Assembly (NCBI GenBank): GCA_012799825.1
Contig: JAAZKK010000120.1
Coordinates: 1-45,217, forward strand
Source of the DNA: Clostridiaceae bacterium
GTDB lineage: Bacteria > Bacillota > Clostridia > Saccharofermentanales > DTU023
Direction: 5' to 3'
Length of the DNA stretch: 45,217 nt
Under the pieces are notes generated by a model. That model did no database searches, was not told where the DNA came from, and saw only the letters and a list, made by a program, of their open reading frames with translations. Positions 19,087 through 28,775 of the stretch are shown piece after piece. The translations under genes were made by a program, and so were the position numbers. The number at the start of each line of letters is the position of its first letter. Position 1 is the stretch's first letter.

Positions 19087-20184
19087 TTAAGCGTGCATAT
19101 CAAGAAAATCAATGATGTCTCGTATAACATCGTCTCGGTTCAATTCATTCAGAATTTCATGACGTGCGCCGGAATATAATTTAATACTCACATCTTGGAC
19201 ACCTACGCTTCGATAACGATTGTAAAGCTCTTTGACTCCTTTTCCAAAAGAACCGACCGGATCTTGGTCTCCGGAAAGGATGATAATCGGGGTGGATAAT
19301 GGAATTTTATGAAAATGCTTTGGATTTTCTATGTAAAGAAGGGTGTCGAAAAAGCCGGCAAAAAAGCTGGTTGGGAAAATTGCACCACACCAAGGATCGG
19401 CGATGTAACGATCAACGGAGGTCTCATCGCGAGAAAGCCAGTCGTAGGATGTTCGATTTGGTGCGAATTTCTTATTGTAAGCTCCAAAGGAAAGGCGGTT
19501 CAGTAGATTTGATTCGGCGCGGTCGCCACGAAGCGCGCACTCAATGCCGGCAATCCAGCGACCGAGCGACAGCACGGCACCTTGTTTTCCATTAGAACCG
19601 CTAAGAATCAATCCGTCTATCAAACCGGGATATTCCATCAAGAAACGTTGAGACGCGAAAGATCCCATGCTGTGTCCGAATAGGAATAAAGGGATATCCG
19701 GGTGATTTGTGTGTGCGATTTGTGCTAGATGTGCCATATCGGCGATGAGATGATCAAATCCGTCTTTTCCGCCGAGGTAACCTTGTTGTGATTCGCTTTC
19801 CGCCGAGCGACCGTGCCCTCGGTGATCATTTGCGTAAACAGCGTAGCCTGCTTTGTTTAAACAATGAGCGAAATGAGCGTATCGTGTCGAATGTTCTGCC
19901 ATGCCGTGCGCAATCTGTACAACTCCCTTAAGCGGAGGTAATGAATCTATGGACGAGGAACAATCGTTTTCGTTGGGATCCCTGTTTTGGACGATGGTAA
20001 CTTCAGGCAATAACCTGCTAGTTGGATCGCTCCCTTTATCTATCTTATTTGCATTTTTGTCTTCAAAGGCTGACTTTAATATGCCCGCAGAAAACGGATT
20101 AGGAAAAGAAGATGGAAGCCAGCAGTAACAGAAAATTGCAAGGCCGTCGTCTGACTGGAAAGTAAAATTTAATGTAGCGTCCAT
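19087..20184 (-). CDS. Alpha/beta hydrolase (monoacylglycerol lipase / lysophospholipase type) with internal linker insertion
   Basis: GVVQIAHGMAEHSTRYAHFAHCLNKAGYAVYANDHRGHGRSA; LFLFGHSMGSFASQRFL; IILSGDQDPVGSFGKGVKELYNRYRSVGV; YSGARHEILNE. Confidence 0.92.
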   Translation of the reverse strand: MDATLNFTFQSDDGLAIFCYCWLPSSFPNPFSAGILKSAFEDKNANKIDKGSDPTSRLLPEVTIVQNRDPNENDCSSSIDSLPPLKGVVQIAHGMAEHSTRYAHFAHCLNKAGYAVYANDHRGHGRSAESESQQGYLGGKDGFDHLIADMAHLAQIAHTNHPDIPLFLFGHSMGSFASQRFLMEYPGLIDGLILSGSNGKQGAVLSLGRWIAGIECALRGDRAESNLLNRLSFGAYNKKFAPNRTSYDWLSRDETSVDRYIADPWCGAIFPTSFFAGFFDTLLYIENPKHFHKIPLSTPIIILSGDQDPVGSFGKGVKELYNRYRSVGVQDVSIKLYSGARHEILNELNRDDVIRDIIDFLDMHA

Positions 20185-20346
20185 GGCAAGTCACCCTTTC
20201 TTTTGAGTCATTGTATGTCTCCTGTCATGCCTGGCATTAGAAATCGTAGAAAAAATCCTTTGGTATCTCATATTTTACGTATTGAACGAAAAAGACCGTT
20301 CAAGAGTTCCGCCAAACAAATAGATCATTGAACTAAGATGTCCTTG

Positions 20347-20376
20347 CGTCTAGTCAGCATATGCTGGTTAGACGCT
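20347..20376. other. 30-bp palindromic hairpin
   Basis: gcgtctagtcagcatatgctggttagacgc folds end to end with only two G-T wobble pairs and no loop excess. Confidence 0.7.
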
Positions 20377-20473
20377 AAAAAGCTGCCTCATTACAAAAGA
20401 TGATTAGTTTCATTGTACTCAACCATGAGGCTTGAGAAGTGTATCTTTCCCACAAAAAAGGGTTAGACTAATC

Positions 20474-20560
20474 AACTGGCCGGGCACATACAAAAAAGTC
20501 TTTTAACGGACGAAAACCGACAGGTAAAGTCCCTAACTGGCCGGGCACATACGAAAAAGC
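20474..20560. repeat. Direct repeat aactggccgggcacatacRaaaaag, two copies 61 bp apart
   Basis: Copies at 20474 and 20535. Confidence 0.85.
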
Positions 20561-20596
20561 CAATTTTTCACTGCGAAGCGCCACCTAACACAAAAA

Positions 20597-21973
20597 TTAC
20601 GTGAAAAGATTGGAGAGCAAAATAACCACGAGGATAGGTACCGCTACCCACTTAATCATGATTTCGTAAGCTCGTTTAGCGCGGAATTTTCCCGACTTGA
20701 GAACCTCATGTTCGATGTAATCCGGTTTCACCACATGACCTACCAAAACACAGGTAAATATCGCGATAATGGGCATCATGACTGAATTGGTAATAAAGTC
20801 AAAGAAGTCGAGGAAAGCGCGTCCCAATAATTGAATGCCCGCCATCGGCCCATATCCAAGGCAAGATAAAGTACCTAATAGTACTGAGACTCCTAAGACA
20901 GCTAAAGTCGCCGTCTTGCGTTTCGCTTTTGTTGCGTCCATAACGATCGAAACGACGGCCTCCATGAGAGAAATAGAGGAGGTGAGTGCTGCGAAGAAAA
21001 CAAGGATAAAGAATGCAGCGCCAACGATGTTACCGGCCGGCATACCCGCAAAGACTTTGGGCAACGTTACGAACATCAAGCCGGGTCCTGCCTGTGTGCG
21101 TATCAGCGTGGGATCACCGCCGCTATACGCGACAACTGGCGGTACGATCATTAAGCCGGCTAAGAACGCCACAAAAGTGTCCAACGCAACGATTTGAACT
21201 GATGATTTCTGCAGATCGTCTTCCTGCCTCATGTAGGAGCCATACGTAATCATGATGGCCATCGCTAGCGAAAGCGAGTAAAAAAGCTGCCCCAATGCCG
21301 ATAGCAGTAAATCTGTAAAATCTTTGAATGATGAGATAGATGAAAAATCGGGAACGAGGTAATACTTTAGGCCGTCTGCCACACCGGGAATAGTAAGTAC
21401 GTAGATTACAATGCCGACGGAAAGAATAATGAGCAGAGGCATCATGATTTTACTTGCCGCTTCAATTCCCTTTTGAACTCCAAGCAGGATAATCACTGCC
21501 GTCACGCCAAGAAAAATAAAAAACCAGAATTCGGAGTTATTGAGGAGTCCTCCGCTGTCCATTTTAATGAAAGTATTGAAATAATCTTCCGATTGTTCGG
21601 CAATCTTTTGGCCGGATCCCTTAAAAAATTCGAAGCCGTATTTCGTTACCCAACCACCAATTACACAGTAGTAAGAGAGAATAATTGTCGGAACAAACAT
21701 TGTCAGCACTCCGAGAAAAGAAAATTTCGGATGCATTGCAGTGTATGCTCCCATTGCAGACAATCTTGTGCGCCTACCGATGGCTACTTCTGTAATCAGT
21801 AAAGACAGGCCGAATGTTAGGGCAAACAGAATATAAACTAGCAGAAAAACACCGCCGCCATACTTCGCCGCAAGATAAGGAAATCTCCATAAATTCCCAA
21901 GACCGACCGCAGAGCCTGCTGCCGCCAACACAAACCCAATTCTGCCCGTAAACGACTCACGTTGCTGTGACAT
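20597..21973 (-). CDS. Neurotransmitter:sodium symporter (NSS/SNF) family transporter
   Basis: FTGRIGFVLAAAGSAVGLGNLWRFPYLAAKYGGGVFLLVYILFALTFGLSLLITEVAIGRR. Confidence 0.95.
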   Translation of the reverse strand: MSQQRESFTGRIGFVLAAAGSAVGLGNLWRFPYLAAKYGGGVFLLVYILFALTFGLSLLITEVAIGRRTRLSAMGAYTAMHPKFSFLGVLTMFVPTIILSYYCVIGGWVTKYGFEFFKGSGQKIAEQSEDYFNTFIKMDSGGLLNNSEFWFFIFLGVTAVIILLGVQKGIEAASKIMMPLLIILSVGIVIYVLTIPGVADGLKYYLVPDFSSISSFKDFTDLLLSALGQLFYSLSLAMAIMITYGSYMRQEDDLQKSSVQIVALDTFVAFLAGLMIVPPVVAYSGGDPTLIRTQAGPGLMFVTLPKVFAGMPAGNIVGAAFFILVFFAALTSSISLMEAVVSIVMDATKAKRKTATLAVLGVSVLLGTLSCLGYGPMAGIQLLGRAFLDFFDFITNSVMMPIIAIFTCVLVGHVVKPDYIEHEVLKSGKFRAKRAYEIMIKWVAVPILVVILLSNLFT

Positions 21974-22019
21974 AAACTCTCCTCATAGGTTAACAGTAGT
22001 ATTATCTAAAACTACATAG

Positions 22020-22310
22020 TTCCCAGCAGGGTTCCATCAAGATCCATTACATTTAATTTGTTCTGCTCGGCAATGTTTGAAACATGCAAGTGTCCCCTTT
22101 AGAAAGAATTACCGAAAAGCAGGATTCCGTCAAGGATCATTACACATTTATCCTGCTCGATAATGTTGAAATATGCAATAGTCCTTTTAAGAAAGGATTA
22201 CCTAAGCAGAGGGTTCCGTTAAAAACCTTTACACATTATTTGTCACGCTTGGCAATGTTATAAGATAAGCAGTAATCCTTTCTGGAAAGAATTACTGAAT
22301 AGTAAACTGA
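22020..22310. repeat. ~90-bp degenerate tandem repeat, 3 units
   Basis: agcagggttccatcaagatccattacat..tgctcggcaatgtt; agcaggattccgtcaaggatcattacacat..tgctcgataatgtt; agcagagggttccgttaaaaacctttacacat..cgcttggcaatgtt at 22025, 22118, 22205. Confidence 0.8.
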
Positions 22311-22351
22311 GATGACAATGATGTGCAAAGTCGAATAGATGTCGCCTAAAA

Positions 22352-24517
22352 TTATGTGCGACTTCTGGCTAAATCGGAATGAATGTTTTTCTTTGATGGA
22401 TCAGGCCTCAATATCAAGAAGAGCGTAATGGCGAATATAACAAAAGCAAAGATAGTCTGCCACGAAAACGGAACTTGTCCGATTAAAAGCCCCCCAATTT
22501 GATAGATCTGCAGAGCAATTGCGTAAGCGCCTAGATTTTGAAATAAAATCGCGAAGGCGAATCTTCTTTTGCTGCTGATTTCGCGATAAAGAGTGGCGAC
22601 AGCTCCTAAACAGGGAGAGTTAAAAAGATTAAAGATCAGGAAAGATATGGCAGCGATCGGCATGGGGAAAAAAGTTTGAAAGGCGTTGTGCATCGTATCT
22701 GTGTAGGATTCAATCGGTCCTAACCCTGCCAAAACTCCCATAGTAGATACAATAGCCTCTTTTGCAGTAAAACCTGCAAAAGTGGCAGCAACCGATTGCC
22801 AATTGCCGAATCCCAGCGGGATGAAAATCCATGCGATAGCGCCTCCGATGGCGGCAAGAAGACTTTGCTCGGAATCGACTTGTGCAAACCGTCCATCAGC
22901 GAAGCCGAAACTAGCTAAGAACCACATGATGACACTCATGGCGAAGATAAGGGTGCCTGCTCTTTTAAGAAATGAAGAAACTCGAGTCCACACGTGGCGA
23001 GCCAGCCCTTTTAAGGTTGGCCAACGATAGGCAGGAAGTTCCATCACAAAAGGCGCTGGTTCACCTGCAAACATGCGGAGTTTTTTCATTATGATGCTGG
23101 CCAAAATGACAACTGCGATGGACATAAAATAGACAAGTGGTGCGAGCCACCAAGCGCCGCTGATGTAGCTGGCTATCAAACCGATGACTGGCAGCTTAGC
23201 GCTGCAGGGGATAGCAGTGGTGGTAATCATCGTCATGTCTCGATCTCTTTGGTTGGCGATGGTGCGTGTCGCCATAATGCCGGGAACGCCGCACCCGGAA
23301 GACACCAGAAAAGAAAGAAAACTCCTTCCTGACAAGCCAAAATGACGAAACAGGCGATCCATGATGAATGCGATTCGAGCCATATAGCCACAGTCTTGTA
23401 AAAAACCAAGAGACAGGAAAACCAAAGCCATTTGAGGTACAAAACCGATGGGTGCTGCCAGCCCGGAGAGTACACCGTCAACAACAAGCGAATGAACACT
23501 TTCGCTGGCGCCGATTGAAGTGAGAACCTTTGATACGCCGCCAAAGATCCATTCTTCGAAAAGCACATTATTGACCCAGTTGGACAGCACCATACCAACG
23601 CCTGCAATGGAAATGTAGTACATCAATGTCATAACCAAAGCAAAAACAGGTAACGCGAGCCACCGGTTGGTTACCACTTTGTCGATTTTATCTGAAAAAG
23701 TGTCAAGAGTATCGTTGCGGCGGTGAGAATGTGTCAAAAATTCAGTTATTGTTTTGTAACGTGCGTCTACGACAATACTTTCCGCGTCATCGTCCAGGGC
23801 AACTTCGACATCTTGAATAATTTTCTCAATTAATTGCTTTTTTGCCAATGAAAGGGAGAGCTCTTTTCTAATTCCTTCGTCGCGCTCAAAAAGTTTAATT
23901 GCGTACCAATACCTTTTCTCGTCTGGAATTGCATCAGGGACACATGATTCAATATTTCGAATCGCCTTAGAAATGGGCTCTTTAAAAACTTGTACCGGTT
24001 TTTGCGCCACTTCTCCCGCCGCAGCCGCTTTGCAAGCGTTGACCAGCTCATCTAAACCGGTTATTTTTAACGCAGAGATCCCAATAACAGGACAACCTAG
24101 CGAACGACTTAAAGTTATGAGATCAATTTTGTCGTTTTGCTTTTCGACTTGATCCATCATGTTGATAGCAACAACCACTGGAACATTCAATTCTGTAAGT
24201 TGTGTCGTCAAGTACAAATTTCGTTCTAAATTACTGCCGTCTACAATATTCAAAATAACGTCCGGTGGATTGGTAACGAGATAATTACGAGCAATAACTT
24301 CTTCAGCCGTGTAAGGTGACAGCGAATAAATCCCCGGAAGATCTTGGAGGACAATATTGTCATTATTTTTGATTTTGCCTTCTTTTTTCTCTACCGTAAC
24401 GCCCGGCCAGTTCCCTACATACTGATTTCCACCAGTAAGCGCATTAAAGAGTGTGGTTTTGCCGCTATTAGGATTGCCGGCTAAGGCAATAACGACGGAT
24501 TTTTGTTCTTGTTCCAT
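22352..24517 (-). CDS. feoB: Ferrous iron transport protein B
   Basis: VVIALAGNPNSGKTTLFNALTGGNQYVGNWPGVTVEKKEG; DLPGIYSLSPYTAEEVIARNYL; Gate domains GCGVPGIMATRTI, CSAKLPVIGLIA, GFTAKEAIVSTMGVL. Confidence 0.97.
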   Translation of the reverse strand: MEQEQKSVVIALAGNPNSGKTTLFNALTGGNQYVGNWPGVTVEKKEGKIKNNDNIVLQDLPGIYSLSPYTAEEVIARNYLVTNPPDVILNIVDGSNLERNLYLTTQLTELNVPVVVAINMMDQVEKQNDKIDLITLSRSLGCPVIGISALKITGLDELVNACKAAAAGEVAQKPVQVFKEPISKAIRNIESCVPDAIPDEKRYWYAIKLFERDEGIRKELSLSLAKKQLIEKIIQDVEVALDDDAESIVVDARYKTITEFLTHSHRRNDTLDTFSDKIDKVVTNRWLALPVFALVMTLMYYISIAGVGMVLSNWVNNVLFEEWIFGGVSKVLTSIGASESVHSLVVDGVLSGLAAPIGFVPQMALVFLSLGFLQDCGYMARIAFIMDRLFRHFGLSGRSFLSFLVSSGCGVPGIMATRTIANQRDRDMTMITTTAIPCSAKLPVIGLIASYISGAWWLAPLVYFMSIAVVILASIIMKKLRMFAGEPAPFVMELPAYRWPTLKGLARHVWTRVSSFLKRAGTLIFAMSVIMWFLASFGFADGRFAQVDSEQSLLAAIGGAIAWIFIPLGFGNWQSVAATFAGFTAKEAIVSTMGVLAGLGPIESYTDTMHNAFQTFFPMPIAAISFLIFNLFNSPCLGAVATLYREISSKRRFAFAILFQNLGAYAIALQIYQIGGLLIGQVPFSWQTIFAFVIFAITLFLILRPDPSKKNIHSDLARSRT

Positions 24518-24574
24518 AACGTTTCATCTATATTGAGATGTCCATGCTTGGGCACTCATAATGGAAGGCAGAGA

Positions 24575-24796
24575 TTACTCAACCTCGATTTGCTCAGCCT
24601 CGGATTTACGAAGAGACAATTCATATCCCCGCACGGTGACTTCCATCGGATCACCAAGTGGAGCCATTTTACGGACATATATATCAACGCCTTTCGTTAT
24701 ACCCATATCCATAATGCGGCGCCGCAAAGGCCCTTCGCCATGCAGCTTCTTAACGCGAACAATATGACCGATCGGCGTGTCTTTTAATGTTTTCAC
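24575..24796 (-). CDS. feoA: Ferrous iron transport protein A (FeoA, SH3-like)
   Basis: MKTLKDTPIGHIVRVKKLHGEGPLRRRIMDMGITKGVDIYVRKMAPLGDPMEVTVRGYELSLRKSEAEQIEVE; just upstream of feoB. Confidence 0.95.
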   Translation of the reverse strand: MKTLKDTPIGHIVRVKKLHGEGPLRRRIMDMGITKGVDIYVRKMAPLGDPMEVTVRGYELSLRKSEAEQIEVE

Positions 24797-25094
24797 TATA
24801 TTCTCCTCTTAACCTAGCAGATGCTCATGTAGTGGCACACATATTGATTTAAAAAACATACAGAAAGATGAGGCAATGAATTTAACAGCTACATCAAACT
24901 TAGGCCATCGACAGCATTCATTGATGAAAATTGACATGCATTATTTGATTTTAACTGTCAAATTGCAAAAAACACTCATAACATATATTTGAAGCGTTTG
25001 TTCTCAACAAATGAAAATATTCTCAAATCAAATAATGTTGTTTTTACCATTACAATTTTTACAATATTAATGTTGTTATCTTCATAATTTATCA

Positions 25095-25265
25095 GCAGTA
25101 ATCGTTTTGCTACTTCTTGGTGGAACTGTCTTTGCGTCACATAGCTCGGCGCTTGCCAGAATCGGTGTTATCTCTCCTAGGCGGAACTGCCTTTTCGCCA
25201 TATAGCGCGATGCTTGCAAGAATCGGTGTTCTCTATATTCGGCGGAAGTGCTTTGAGAGGTGAAT
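25095..25265. repeat. 61-bp tandem repeat, ~2.5-3 units
   Basis: ggYggaactgYctttKcg.ca.atagc.cg.tgcttgc.agaatcggtgtt.tct anchors at 25119, 25180, 25241. Confidence 0.85.
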
Positions 25266-25716
25266 CTCAAGCCGGCAACGCCGAAAAATACTCATTACAT
25301 ACCTGTGGTTATTCTTAAAGTTAGAATTACCAAACCTAAAAAAGCTTAATGCCTTTGTTCTAAAAAGTCAATCGGTGAAACTAAATCACACGTAATCAAC
25401 AAGATCAAGCAAGATCAACAAGATCAACAAGATAACAGGACTAACACCAAACCACAGTTCTAAGACACTGACAACAAGACTTCCGGCCAAATACTTTTAT
25501 AAACAAAAACTAGAAGTACTTTTAAGAACTAAAGGAACAGGACTAAGAGAACAATAATTCTAAAATACTTGCAAAAATTACGAGAGCCGCATACAGGTCA
25601 TTATTGGGAAAAAAGTAAGCACAGAGAACAGAATCTTTCGACAATTTGTCGCTTAAAAGCAGGTAAAGGTGAAAACATCTAGCAGGGTTCACTCTTTGCA
25701 CAACTAGAATATACGT

Positions 25717-26691
25717 ATGAATACAAAGCTGGAAAAATATTTATGTGGACGGGCAGCACTTGAGTATTGGCAAGTGCCTAACCTAAAAGGCGGTCTCGAA
25801 CCGAGCGATGTTGCTATCCCGGAAGAACATGTGATTTTTACCGATCAAACGGTTTACAGACCGCAGGGCATTATATTGCACACCTGTCGGATAAAGGGAG
25901 CAGAAAAGTACACTCAAGATGGAGTATGTACACTGCCTCTCGTTTTTCTGCAAATGGCGAACGAGTACAGCATACACAAACTCATTTTTCTAGGTCTTCA
26001 AATCTGTTCATATCAACAAAGTCAACGTCCTCTTTGCTCCAAGAAAGAACTTGCCAGTTGTGCCAAAGAACTTTGCGGTCATCGTGGGCGAAGGAAAGCC
26101 CTTCGTGCATTGCGTTACATCGAAGAAGGATCGCGCTCCCCGATGGAATCATATTTGTATATGTTTCTCCGACTTCCGAATGCGCTCGGGGGATGCGGGA
26201 TTACAACCCTGCAATTCAACACGCGCATAACAACTAAGAAGACTGGAAAACTATATTATGCTGATTTATATGTGCCTTCTCACAAACTCATTATTGAGTA
26301 TGACAGCAGGGATTTCCACAATAACGAAAAATCTTTTTCTCGTGACAAAATACGAGCGACGAGTCTTTCAGCTGAAGGATATCAAGTTGTATCTGTATGT
26401 TTTGAACAGCTCGCAAAGATACATCACTTCGAAACGCTTGCACTCGACATCGCGTCTCGCGTTGGCAAAAAAATTCGCATCCGAGCTCGGAAATTTTTTG
26501 AAGGTTTCACTGCTCTCATGGATTTATTGCTACAAGGTGCCAAAGCGTGTCGGACACGAGCGCAAAAAGTACTATTTCATGAAGTCCCGAAATTCTCTGG
26601 TGTTCGGAAAGTCTATGATATCTACGAAATAGCATGGAACAAACTACACAATTACCCGAAACGCAGCCTTCTTTTAACACGGGCACCGTAG
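25717..26691 (+). CDS. AbiEi-like / DUF559-like protein with putative PD-(D/E)XK-type C-terminal domain
   Basis: YADLYVPSHKLIIEYDSRDFHNNEKSFSRDKIRATSLSAEGYQVVSVCFEQL resembles Vsr/DUF559 endonuclease-like core; N-term resembles proteins annotated as AbiEi-type. By-eye assignment. Confidence 0.5.
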   Translation: MNTKLEKYLCGRAALEYWQVPNLKGGLEPSDVAIPEEHVIFTDQTVYRPQGIILHTCRIKGAEKYTQDGVCTLPLVFLQMANEYSIHKLIFLGLQICSYQQSQRPLCSKKELASCAKELCGHRGRRKALRALRYIEEGSRSPMESYLYMFLRLPNALGGCGITTLQFNTRITTKKTGKLYYADLYVPSHKLIIEYDSRDFHNNEKSFSRDKIRATSLSAEGYQVVSVCFEQLAKIHHFETLALDIASRVGKKIRIRARKFFEGFTALMDLLLQGAKACRTRAQKVLFHEVPKFSGVRKVYDIYEIAWNKLHNYPKRSLLLTRAP

Positions 26692-27234
26692 CAACTTAGA
26701 GATATTATTTATGTTTATTATGAAAACACCTTCCTCTTGGCTGATCCTTCAAAAAAATAAAAGATTGATAAAATAAGCAAATTTCCTACTTGCCCCATTT
26801 TTTGCGTCAAAAACTCGAGTCAAAACGATTGTAACTGTGGAGAAATGAAAGATTATAATCTATTTTTGAAAATATCGCTGCGATCAACATCTCAAAGGAA
26901 GTACCGTAAATCTTACTCATATGTCAGAAAAGCAATTTTTCAATTTTTTCAGAGATTAACGTTTCAGAGAATTACCAAATCGATTGAAGTAAAATAAAAT
27001 GAGTGTCGCAACAGATGAAACGAGTCAAATTTTCAAAATATTGGCTCTACCTTCAATGAAAAGCGAAATAATTTTAAATAATATTATGTAAAAATTGAAA
27101 TTATGTTTTTAAAGGGTAACCTCGCCTCTGAGTCAACTCCTATCGAATAGAAATTAGTTCCTACTACTTCTTTTTTCAATGTAACTTGAAAAATGACTAT
27201 GAGTATGGAAAAAGTATTAATATGGTTTCAGATA

Positions 27235-28557
27235 TTACGCGATTAATGTTGTTCCTGTAGGGCGCAATCTAACGCGATGTATTGCATGATCACCAAACAA
27301 TCTGTTCATGCCACTTTGAAAATCATTGATTAAATTGACCGGAACAAAAACTTGGAGCATGCCGCCAAACCCTCCGCCTTGTAAGCGTTGTGCGCCTTGT
27401 CCTTTTAGGATTGCTTCGGTAGCCATGAAAGCAAGGCTTAACGGTTGCTCACGCCACATATGATTCGGATAGATGTTCTGACAATACATAAAAGAGGAGC
27501 GAGCACTTTCATTTATAAGTTCCAAGAAAAGTTGCATGCTTCCTGCTTTTAGTGCTCTAACTTGAGATTGAACACGCTCATTTTCATTGAAGTAATGGTA
27601 GGCGCGAAGCAAGGCACGATCGTTGAGTTGTTCTCTTAAGTTGAATAATTGACTAAAGAACTCTTCTTTAGTACATTGCCGGAGTAACGGTTTTCCCAGT
27701 ACATTAGCTACTTGCTTCATTTCACGCTCCACAGCTGCGTATTCTTCTGTTAGTCCTGAATGAGACGCCCCAGTCTCAATCAAAAAAAGTGCAATCTCAA
27801 ACATTTCAAAATCAAAGTTATTAGGCGTTCTGTCAGAATTGCTGTTTTTGTTGCAATTGGGGATGACTTGCGTAATTTTAGGGCGCTCAAAATCTTCAAA
27901 ATCGATGAGTATCAAACCTCCGACCGAGCAAGCAAGTTGATCCATCAGGCCACAGGGTTTCTCAAAAAATTGATTTTCTGCGTACTGGGCGATTTTTGCG
28001 ATAGTAATATGATCTATCGAACCTTTATTGTAGAGGTGACTGAGAATAGAACACATTTCGACTTCAAACGCGGCGGACGATGAAATCCCAGCGCCTTGCC
28101 ATATGTTGGATGTCAACCAGCAGTCAAAACCGCCGATGCGATATCCTAATTGCCGCATTCGAGCAGCAACACCGCGAATCAGTGCTGAGGAGGAATGTCG
28201 TTCCTCCAAAATTGGAAAAAGGTGAGATAATTCCACTTCAATAGGATCGTGGTTATCACTAAGTACACGGATAACATTGTTATTATTTTTTGCAGCTATG
28301 CCGATCATGTCAAGATCAAGAGATGCTGCTAAAACCAAGCCGGCATTGTGATCTGTGTGATTGCCGCTAATTTCCGTGCGTCCCGGTGTTGATATGACAA
28401 CGATATCTTTATTTCTCGGAAAATAATATTCAAATTTCGAGAGTGCGTCGCGGTAGCGACGAACATTTTGATCGATCGCATCCTTTCCATAAAGGTAGGC
28501 AAGGCGATCTCGAAACGATTTTTCCGACATTAAAGATCGAAAGGCAACACAATTCAT
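27235..28557 (-). CDS. galK: Galactokinase
   Basis: VVISTPGRTEISGNHTDHNAGLVLAASLDLD; WQGAGISSSAAFEVEMCSIL; GLMDQLACSVGGLILIDF; LQGGGFGGMLQVFVP. Confidence 0.93.
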   Translation of the reverse strand: MNCVAFRSLMSEKSFRDRLAYLYGKDAIDQNVRRYRDALSKFEYYFPRNKDIVVISTPGRTEISGNHTDHNAGLVLAASLDLDMIGIAAKNNNNVIRVLSDNHDPIEVELSHLFPILEERHSSSALIRGVAARMRQLGYRIGGFDCWLTSNIWQGAGISSSAAFEVEMCSILSHLYNKGSIDHITIAKIAQYAENQFFEKPCGLMDQLACSVGGLILIDFEDFERPKITQVIPNCNKNSNSDRTPNNFDFEMFEIALFLIETGASHSGLTEEYAAVEREMKQVANVLGKPLLRQCTKEEFFSQLFNLREQLNDRALLRAYHYFNENERVQSQVRALKAGSMQLFLELINESARSSFMYCQNIYPNHMWREQPLSLAFMATEAILKGQGAQRLQGGGFGGMLQVFVPVNLINDFQSGMNRLFGDHAIHRVRLRPTGTTLIA

Positions 28558-28775
28558 AATCGACTCCCATCATTATATGCACCAAAATCTTCTGAGTTAC
28601 GGTTGACAGACAATAGTATAAACCACAGGTAAAGCGTTGGAAGCACGTCGCGCAATTAACGCTACCATAAACCGGCGAATAAAGGCAAAAATTCGAGTTT
28701 AATTATTTAAGTGGGTTATAATTAGACATCGCACTAATTAATCTAAAAAAATTGAAATTTTGCGGGTGGTGAACT

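Noticed and set aside
25095-25265. 61-bp array as a CRISPR
   Set aside because: Similarity extends over the complete 61-bp unit; no unique spacers.
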